Source: a bacterium 1xD42-87
GTDB taxonomy: Bacteria; Bacillota; Clostridia; Lachnospirales; Lachnospiraceae
NCBI GenBank assembly: GCA_003611805.1
Contig: RAYM01000050.1
Span: 1 to 38,378 of the forward strand
DNA length: 38,378 nt
Reading direction: 5' to 3'
A model generated the notes under the pieces. The model ran no database searches. It was not told where the DNA came from and was given only the letters and a program-made list of their open reading frames with translations. The position numbers and the translations under genes are program-made. This document shows, in pieces, positions 32,710 through 38,378 of this stretch; position 1 is the stretch's first letter, and each line of letters starts with the position of its first letter.

Positions 32710-34300
32710 CGAGGAAAAAGCGGAGACAAGCCCTATCGGAATGTTTGGGCTTACAGGGCTTGCAGCCTATGTAGTGGGTGTCATGCAAGGGTATATACAG
32801 GGATTTACAGGAGAACACAGAACTGGTAAGCGGATCGGCAGTTTACTGCTGCCTGCAGCTGCATTTGTCATGGTGTGCTTTTTCATCCATCTGGCATCCC
32901 CGGTTCTGCCGCGGCTAAAGAAAGAGGCGGGAATTGCCCAAATTGAAGCGTCGGTTGCCCAGGCAGCGGAGGAGGAACAGGAAATAAACCAGGCAGGGGA
33001 AGCTGAGACTGCACTCAAAGAGGAAGAGCCAGAGGAAAAGGAACCGGCAGTGGCGGTGGAAAAAGAGGCGGAGGGCAGGGAAGATATAGTCCCGCTGGAT
33101 AACTCCATTCTTGAACCTTCGGATACATACGCAGAAAAAGGCAGCGTGGCTGTCTTTCAGGCGTATCATCCCGATGCTACAGCCTACCAGTGGGAGACTG
33201 AAACGGAGGCGGGAGAGTGGGAAATAGTTTCTCCGGGCGCGGTAATGGAAAAGACAGATGAGCTGCGGCGTAATATATCGCTGTTAGAGGTGGCAGCTGA
33301 TAAAGAAAAGACAATCCGATGTCAGATGAGTGTTGAAGATGGTCCGGCTCTTAACTATACGGCAGAACTGCACATCCTTTCCGCACCGATCGCCAGCATC
33401 TCCTCGGATGGATTCAGTGCGGAGACAGGAAGCTATGTGAAGGCGGGGGAGATTCCTCTGAAAGTGACTTATACGGATGGAAAGCAGGATGTAATAACCG
33501 GGCTGAGCGGGCTGCATTTTCTTGATACAGAAGAATCAAGGGAAAACTCCGAAACAGCGGCGGGCAATCTGAAGGAAATAATCACAACGGTTAAGACAGC
33601 CTGCGATTACAGCCATCTGGAGGCGGGAATGACGGAAAAAATCCTCTGTTACCGTAATCCGGACGGGGAATTTATAGAAGTGCCTGTAAACATGGAAGGG
33701 CTTGATCTGACGTCTCCCGTGATTAATGAGTTGTCTATCAGTGAGTTTGAAGTAAGTAAAACCGATCAGCCTGTGCCGGTGACAGTATCTTTTTCTGCCA
33801 GCGACGATGTGACGCCAGTCTGTCAGCTTACATACGCTTTTCTTCCGGCAGGGGAAGAACCGCAGGAAGAGGACTGGAGGGAAGAACCTGTATTTGTGGC
33901 TGATATTGCGAAAAACGGGCTCTGGACGGCATACTGCAGAGATGCGGCGGGGAATATGGCAACAACGGATCGGAAATTGATTGTGGTAGACAGCAAGGCG
34001 CCGGTTATCCGTTTAAGCCTGCAGAAAGAGGAATGGTGTCAGAAAAATACCATTTATGTATCGGCAGAAGACAGTCTGCCGGTCAAATACCGTTATATCT
34101 GTACCACATCAGGAGAGGATAGCGGATGGGTAACAGAAAGCAGCAAGGCTGTAAGTGCTAATGGTACATGGACCATCCAAGTGCAGGATGGCGCAGGAAA
34201 TATTGCAGAACAGGAAATCATGGTTGACAACATTGATAACCAGGCGCCTGTTATCCGCAGCATAACAGAAAAAAAAAGAAGGAGAGGCAGTAAAAAATGA
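32678..34300 (+). CDS. Large membrane-anchored protein with Ig-like extracellular part
   Basis: 540 residues. Two hydrophobic stretches near the N-terminus (GLTGLAAYVVGVMQGYIQG, about 20-38, and SLLLPAAAFVMVCFFIHLAS, about 52-71) precede an acidic Glu-rich stalk (about 85-135). An extended outside region (about 145-530) contains Ig-like beta units: AYQWETETEAGEW, and later repeats ending in CRDAAGNMATT and VQDGAGNIAEQE (Big/Y_Y_Y-type edges). ATG at 32678 is chosen because AAGGAG lies seven bases upstream; it overlaps the DUF4315 gene in another frame by 32 bases. It is not a gene I know from the standard ICE set. Surface adhesion or spacing of the mating channel is inferred. Confidence 0.75.
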   Translation: MRDRVNRQYHNEEKAETSPIGMFGLTGLAAYVVGVMQGYIQGFTGEHRTGKRIGSLLLPAAAFVMVCFFIHLASPVLPRLKKEAGIAQIEASVAQAAEEEQEINQAGEAETALKEEEPEEKEPAVAVEKEAEGREDIVPLDNSILEPSDTYAEKGSVAVFQAYHPDATAYQWETETEAGEWEIVSPGAVMEKTDELRRNISLLEVAADKEKTIRCQMSVEDGPALNYTAELHILSAPIASISSDGFSAETGSYVKAGEIPLKVTYTDGKQDVITGLSGLHFLDTEESRENSETAAGNLKEIITTVKTACDYSHLEAGMTEKILCYRNPDGEFIEVPVNMEGLDLTSPVINELSISEFEVSKTDQPVPVTVSFSASDDVTPVCQLTYAFLPAGEEPQEEDWREEPVFVADIAKNGLWTAYCRDAAGNMATTDRKLIVVDSKAPVIRLSLQKEEWCQKNTIYVSAEDSLPVKYRYICTTSGEDSGWVTESSKAVSANGTWTIQVQDGAGNIAEQEIMVDNIDNQAPVIRSITEKKRRRGSKK

Positions 34301-35361
34301 AGAATAAGTTGTATACGGCGGGACTCGGGCTGATGCTTTTAAGTCTGGCATTTCCGAGTTATGCGCAGGCTTCGGACGGTGAGGAATATATCACCATATC
34401 CGTAGATGCAGTGGATGACAGCACGAACCTGCAGTACGCCCTTGATTCAGACGATCCGTCAGCGTTTACGGAATCAAATGAATTTACAGTGCCGGCAGGC
34501 ACATCCCACACCATTTACGTCAAGGATACGGCGGGAAATATAACTTCCCAGCAATATGAGCCGGATGTGTCTGAAGAGGATGGGAAGGAAGATTTCTACG
34601 ATGACGGGGAAGAGCAGCAGATCAATATTGATCTGGAACTTGGCAGGAAGACGGCAGAAGAGGAGGAACTTTCGGATGAAACAGGGAATCCCGGTACAGC
34701 AAGCGTATCATCCCGTACAAAGACAGATGGCACGGTAGATGGAGAAAAAGTATTTTATACATTTTCGACAAAAGAAGGGGAAGAACTGTATCTTGTAGTT
34801 GATCAGGGGAGGGGAACAGATAACGTATATCTGCTTGACACAGTTTCCCTGGGTGATTTACGAGTCCTGGCAGACAACAGCGATACGTCATCTGCACCCG
34901 AAGATAAAAATGAAGATAACCTGTTAGCCATACTGGCGGAGGAAGACGAAGCAGCGGAGGAACAGGAGGGACTGCAGGAGAAAGAGAAACCGAAATCCAC
35001 TTTCGGCAATGGTCTGGTTATTCTGCTTTTTGCCGGGATTGGCGGCGGCATTTACTATTACATAAAGATTTACAAAAATAAAAAGGATGAAGCAATGGAT
35101 GTCATTGACGCGATGGATATGGACGAGTTTGTGCCGGAGGAAGAGGAGGAAGAAGAGTTAGACTTTGACTACGATGATGCGGAGAAAGAAAAATTTCTGG
35201 AAGCCTTGATTAACGGGGATACAGAGGAAGATGAATTTTTAGATCAGGATCCTGATGAATATGCGACGCCGCATACAGAGGAAGAACTTGATGAGAATTT
35301 TGGGGATGCGGATTTCCCGGATGATGAGGAGCCCTATGATGGAATGGAGATTGGTTTTTAA
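34297..35361 (+). CDS. DUF4366 / CD1107-type exported membrane protein
   Basis: 354 residues. A cleavable-looking signal peptide (LGLMLLSLAFPSYAQA, about 10-25) is followed by an extracellular acidic region with a short Ig-like AGTSHTIYVKDTAGNITS unit (about 68-86). Then comes the DUF4366 core FYTFSTKEGEELYLVVDQGR (about 150-169), a second membrane segment (NGLVILLFAGIGGGIYYYIK, about 233-252) and a very acidic cytoplasmic tail ending MEIGF. Found after DUF4315 in clostridial ICEs. The start overlaps the previous stop by four bases (ATGA). The tail carries palindrome copy 5 with one mismatch. Confidence 0.82.
   Translation: MKNKLYTAGLGLMLLSLAFPSYAQASDGEEYITISVDAVDDSTNLQYALDSDDPSAFTESNEFTVPAGTSHTIYVKDTAGNITSQQYEPDVSEEDGKEDFYDDGEEQQINIDLELGRKTAEEEELSDETGNPGTASVSSRTKTDGTVDGEKVFYTFSTKEGEELYLVVDQGRGTDNVYLLDTVSLGDLRVLADNSDTSSAPEDKNEDNLLAILAEEDEAAEEQEGLQEKEKPKSTFGNGLVILLFAGIGGGIYYYIKIYKNKKDEAMDVIDAMDMDEFVPEEEEEEELDFDYDDAEKEKFLEALINGDTEEDEFLDQDPDEYATPHTEEELDENFGDADFPDDEEPYDGMEIGF
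35260..35275. repeat. ICE palindrome, copy 5 (one mismatch)
   Basis: TATGCGACGCCGCATA, differing from the perfect core by one base. It lies inside the DUF4366 coding sequence (YATPH), 107 bases before the next gene. Confidence 0.65.
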
Positions 35362-35381
35362 AAGGAGAGGAGGATTTCGGA

Positions 35382-36890
35382 ATGAAAAAAATAAATCTGA
35401 CGACGAAACGGCAAATATACATAGCGGTGGCGATCATATTGGTTTTGATGTCAGCTGTCACTGCAATCAGGATAAAGGTGTCAGGGGAAGAAACGGCGGA
35501 AGCATACAGTTACAGCAATGTCGTAGAACAGGTACTTGCGGATGAGGTCACCGCCTATCTGCAGAACGCAGCTGATCTGGGTGAAGAAACAGGAGCCAAT
35601 GTTGCAAACGAAGCGGTCGAAAGTTACAGACTGATAATCCGTTCAGATGTGGATGCGGTAAATGATGACCATACAAGCGCAATACAGGAGCGAATATTGT
35701 CCACTCTACAAAAATCCACGGGAGAAAAAGAGCTGACTGAAGAGAACATGACGGCACTGTCTGCGGGGGTGGCAGAAATTGTATGGCAGACAGTTCTCTC
35801 ACAGATACAGAAAGCTACTGAAAATGTGGAAGAAAGTGATTATTTTTATCTGGCTGAGAGCCTGCAGGAGCAGATCAATGAACTTGAACAGCGTAAAATG
35901 AAAATTTCTGTACATGCAGATATTAGCAACAATGCAGAACTGACATCAGAGGATATCCTGTCTATGATAAATGGAATGACGGATCAAGAACTGAAGCAAA
36001 TGACAGAATCACTTGGTCTTGCAGAAGAGGATATTCAGGAACTTTTAGAATCCTACCAATCAGATGCTGATAAGGAAATGGATTCTAAATTGAAAGAGGT
36101 AGAGCAGAAATTAATGCAGGAGATAAGAGAAAGCAGAGGTCAGGATGGCAAAAATGGAGAAAAAGGCATTCAGGGTGAACAAGGCGAGAAAGGAGAAGGT
36201 GGAACCAATGGAAAAAGTATCTTCGTCCGATATTCCGAAAATGCGAACGGGGATGGGATGACAGAGCGACCAATGTCAACGTCTAAATATATGGGAACAT
36301 ATGCAGGAGCGAAAGCATCAACGAATCCGTACGACTATTCATGGTCGAAGTATACCGGCGATGATGGCAAAAGTATATTTATCCGTTATTCAGAGAAATC
36401 AAACGGAGAGAACATGACGGAGAGACCGACGTCAACGACCAAATATATGGGAACGTATACAGGATCGGAAGCATCAGCTAATCCGTACGATTATTCATGG
36501 TCAAAGTATATAGGTGACGATGGTAATGACGGGAATAATATATTCATCCGTTATTCAGAGAAATCGAACGGTGAGGGTATGACGGAGAGACCGACGTCAA
36601 CGACCAAATATATGGGAACGTATACAGGAGCAAAAGCATCAGCGGATCCGTCTGATTATTTATGGTCACAATATGTCGGGAACGATGGAAGTGATGGAAA
36701 TAGTGTATTTATCAGATATGCGACAAGTGCAAACGGAGCAAACATGACAAAGCAGCCTAACAGTGACACAAAGTACATGGGTACATATATTGGGGCAAAG
36801 GCATCTGCCGATCCGGAGGATTATACATGGACCAGGTATTCAGATGCGACAATTTCCTTTTCAAATGGGACATTGTACATTACGCAATAG
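35382..36890 (+). CDS. Exported collagen-like protein with four phage-tail-like repeats
   Basis: 502 residues. An N-terminal signal-anchor (IYIAVAIILVLMSAVTAIRI, about 12-31) is followed by a helical, coiled-coil-rich region (about 35-245). A short collagen-like segment of nine Gly-X-Y triplets (about 249-275, GKNGEKGIQGEQGEKGEGG) leads into four repeats of 47-55 residues with the pattern FIRYSxxxNGxxMTxxPxSxTKYMGTYxGxKASxxPxDYxWSxY. The protein ends ISFSNGTLYITQ. The repeat style resembles receptor-binding tips and tail fibres of phages. No sortase motif. A trimeric surface fibre used by the ICE is a reasonable inference. ATG at 35382 follows AGGAGAGGAGG. Confidence 0.8.
   Translation: MKKINLTTKRQIYIAVAIILVLMSAVTAIRIKVSGEETAEAYSYSNVVEQVLADEVTAYLQNAADLGEETGANVANEAVESYRLIIRSDVDAVNDDHTSAIQERILSTLQKSTGEKELTEENMTALSAGVAEIVWQTVLSQIQKATENVEESDYFYLAESLQEQINELEQRKMKISVHADISNNAELTSEDILSMINGMTDQELKQMTESLGLAEEDIQELLESYQSDADKEMDSKLKEVEQKLMQEIRESRGQDGKNGEKGIQGEQGEKGEGGTNGKSIFVRYSENANGDGMTERPMSTSKYMGTYAGAKASTNPYDYSWSKYTGDDGKSIFIRYSEKSNGENMTERPTSTTKYMGTYTGSEASANPYDYSWSKYIGDDGNDGNNIFIRYSEKSNGEGMTERPTSTTKYMGTYTGAKASADPSDYLWSQYVGNDGSDGNSVFIRYATSANGANMTKQPNSDTKYMGTYIGAKASADPEDYTWTRYSDATISFSNGTLYITQ
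36219..36845 (+). repeat. Four tandem repeats in the collagen-like gene
   Basis: Units begin at 36219 (52 codons), 36375 (55 codons), 36540 (55 codons) and 36705 (about 47 codons). Units 2 and 3 are almost the same at DNA level over long stretches, which points to recent duplication; units 1 and 4 are more diverged. Confidence 0.9.
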
Positions 36891-36903
36891 GGGAGGTGAG
36901 GAA

Positions 36904-37728
36904 ATGCGAAAGAAAATAGGTGTGCTTATTGCCATACTGATTTTTACGGGGATTCCGTTGGCTGTAAAAGCAACTTCAGAAAATGGAAATCCTAATATAA
37001 AATCATACGGCAGTATCATATATAAGGACAGTTCCGGCTCTGTCGAGTTATACGCTGAGGATATTGCGTTCCTGCAGGAAAAGCTTGCTTCTGTGCCAGA
37101 TGAGATATTTGATCCTGTATTATATTCCCATGTACATGAATGGGAGTACATTAATGTTAATAAGAATACACATACCAGACACTGCGCCGTATGTGGATCC
37201 TTGTATGACATTGTAAGTGCGCATGAGGCAGCCACATCCAGAGCATGTACCATTACATACGGCGACAAAGACTATCCTGGATATGAAAAAACTTGTCGCT
37301 GCGGCTATACATGGAAAGTGGAGATGTACCACAATCTGATATACACTTCCGTAGATGCGACATATCATAGGCTATCCTGTGGACTGTCTGGAACGGATTA
37401 TTGCAGCGGACTGGAAGCTAAAGACAGCGAACATGTCAGAACTGCATCTCCGGTCGATGAAACACATCATCAGTCAGTCTGTAATTTCTGTCTTATAGAA
37501 GAAATTCAGGAGTGTGTCTTTGATTATGACAGTTTCGAAGACAGTGAGAATCCAACGCAGATAATAAAATATTGTGAATGCGGAAATTACATCACGGAGC
37601 CCAAGGAATCAGTATCGGAGAATGACATAGGTAACACGGAAGACAGATCTGATGAGACATCGCAGACCGAGCAATTGGAATCCGTATCAGGAAACCAAAC
37701 AGAGACAATTCAAGGAGGAAAGATATGA
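36904..37728 (+). CDS. Secreted cysteine/histidine-rich protein, KSYG family 1
   Basis: 274 residues. Signal peptide (about 1-23, IGVLIAILIFTGIPLAVKA) followed by an N-terminal KSYGSIIYKDSSGSVELYAE domain shared with the next gene. The central part has repeated CxxC pairs (HCAVCGSLYD; TCRCGYTWK; SVCNFCLIEE; YCECGNYI) with many histidines, like small metal-binding or disulfide units. The Ser/Thr/Glu-rich tail lacks an LPXTG motif. ATG at 36904 follows GGGGAGG. The end overlaps the next start (ATGA). I do not recognise a named family. Probably an exported partner of the fibre protein. Confidence 0.7.
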   Translation: MRKKIGVLIAILIFTGIPLAVKATSENGNPNIKSYGSIIYKDSSGSVELYAEDIAFLQEKLASVPDEIFDPVLYSHVHEWEYINVNKNTHTRHCAVCGSLYDIVSAHEAATSRACTITYGDKDYPGYEKTCRCGYTWKVEMYHNLIYTSVDATYHRLSCGLSGTDYCSGLEAKDSEHVRTASPVDETHHQSVCNFCLIEEIQECVFDYDSFEDSENPTQIIKYCECGNYITEPKESVSENDIGNTEDRSDETSQTEQLESVSGNQTETIQGGKI

Positions 37729-38378
37729 GAAAGAAAATTTTTTCAGTAATTCTGACATTAGTTTTGACAATAGGTACATGCAGCATAGCAGCAGCGGCTG
37801 ACAGAGGCAGCGCCACAAGAAACAGCCTGAAATCTTACGGGGCAATCGAATATCATAAGGGTAATGATAAAGTAATCATTAACTCTGAGGACCTTTATAT
37901 GCTTGCGGATCAGATCGACCAGGTTAAACTGGAAGTGACGGACCAGTTAGAAGCAATTAACACATATTTTACCGCAGGTGACGGCATATCACTTGATACA
38001 GACAGGTATATTAGTGTAACACATACACGCCCGTCTAGAACGGATTTTGTTGATCCTGTATCTGTTAATTTTGACACACTTTTAGAAGGGATTGCAGCCA
38101 GCCAGTCAGTTTCAACAGATGTAACCGCATATGGTTTTTCGCCGGGCACAAAGCTTTATAAAGGTTCAGATGGCAAGCTGACGACAAATGCTTCAGCAGA
38201 GGGGGCTGAGCAAATCAGCGTCAGTGCGGCGACGGCGGATAATCTGTCAGCAGGAACAGTCGCATGGGTGAATGGAAGCCCGATTTTAGGTACAGGTGGG
38301 GATAATAAAGCTTATAATGAGTCAGGATACAAGAAAGGGGAAGAGGCTTCTTCGGGAGGAGGTGATAACAATAATGAA
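37725..38378 (+). CDS. Secreted protein, KSYG family 2 (cut by window end)
   Basis: 218 residues visible, open at the 3' edge. A signal peptide (about 1-23, ILTLVLTIGTCSIAAAA) precedes LKSYGAIEYHKGNDKVIINS, which parallels the N-terminus of the previous gene, and a short helix (LADQIDQVKLEVTDQLEAI). The TAYGFSPGTKLYKGSDG and ATADNLSAGTVAWVNGSPIL segments resemble units of phage tail and receptor-binding proteins. The visible end is Gly/Asn-rich. Start ATG 37725 overlaps the previous stop; GGAGGAA lies about eight bases upstream. Confidence 0.75.
   Translation, partial: MRKKIFSVILTLVLTIGTCSIAAAADRGSATRNSLKSYGAIEYHKGNDKVIINSEDLYMLADQIDQVKLEVTDQLEAINTYFTAGDGISLDTDRYISVTHTRPSRTDFVDPVSVNFDTLLEGIAASQSVSTDVTAYGFSPGTKLYKGSDGKLTTNASAEGAEQISVSAATADNLSAGTVAWVNGSPILGTGGDNKAYNESGYKKGEEASSGGGDNNNE

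Larger units (their letters stand above)
19301..38378 (+). mobile_element. Integrative conjugative element, left part (right end outside the window)
   Basis: PBP coding similarity ends abruptly after TCCTGCAA (19293-19300), and from there on the genes are parA, partition/replication genes and a type IV secretion set in the order of clostridial Tn1549/CTn-type elements: PcfB, VirD4, Maff2, TrbL-like, PrgI-VirB4, M23 hydrolase, DUF4315, DUF4366. All genes read rightward. Relaxase, recombinase and right end are not in the window. The exact left end could be off by a few bases because an attachment core may be shared. Confidence 0.9.

Overview
The window looks like a chromosome segment of a Gram-positive, Clostridia-type bacterium, most likely a gut Lachnospiraceae. 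The evidence is the mraZ-rsmH-ftsL-PBP division/cell-wall cluster with tandem class B PBP genes, strong AGGAGG ribosome sites, occasional TTG/GTG starts, and conjugation genes of the clostridial Tn1549/CTn type (PcfB, VirD4/TraG, Maff2, TrbL-like, VirB4, M23 hydrolase, DUF4315, DUF4366). No rRNA, tRNA or CRISPR array was seen.

Region 1 (1 to about 11314) is a composite, partly decayed mobile island. Its cargo is a DUF1016/YhcG-type nuclease, a minus-strand XRE regulator, a DUF5131 (Gp37/Gp68) protein, an AraC-type regulator with an effector domain, and a small hypothetical gene. A visibly GC-richer module follows (about 4.96 to 8.12 kb): a sigma-like factor, a 513-base non-coding stretch, two small ORFs and a large serine recombinase. 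An AT-rich tail holds a frameshifted DUF927-like ATPase, an excisionase and a frameshifted Tn916-type tyrosine integrase lying against ychF. Five copies of an inverted repeat (core CGGGCCAA-N-TTGGCCCG) are scattered between 313 and 6228.

Region 2 (11378-19300) is core chromosome: ychF, lgt, then a promoter with four exactly 10-bp-spaced MraZ boxes, mraZ, rsmH, an ftsL-like gene, an intact class B PBP and a second class B PBP. The second PBP gene is cut at its SxN active-site codons.

Region 3 (about 19301 to the window end) is the left part of an integrative conjugative element sitting inside that PBP gene. It opens with a terminator, parA, an HTH partition/regulator gene and a DnaD/DUF6017-like gene with an in-frame 45-bp tandem repeat. 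A type IV secretion set follows, including an apparent PrgI-VirB4 fusion. A 16-bp palindrome, TATGCGACGTCGCATA, lies just before the ribosome sites of pcfB, traG and maff2, again inside the HTH gene, and with one mismatch in the DUF4366 gene. Downstream of the M23 hydrolase is a run of exported proteins: an Ig-like membrane protein, the DUF4366 protein, a collagen-like protein with four phage-tail-like repeats, and two related secreted proteins, the last cut by the window edge. This surface block, the palindrome family and the PBP insertion site are the most interesting parts. The ICE's integrase, relaxase and right end lie outside the window, so its recombinase type and exact ends cannot be settled here.
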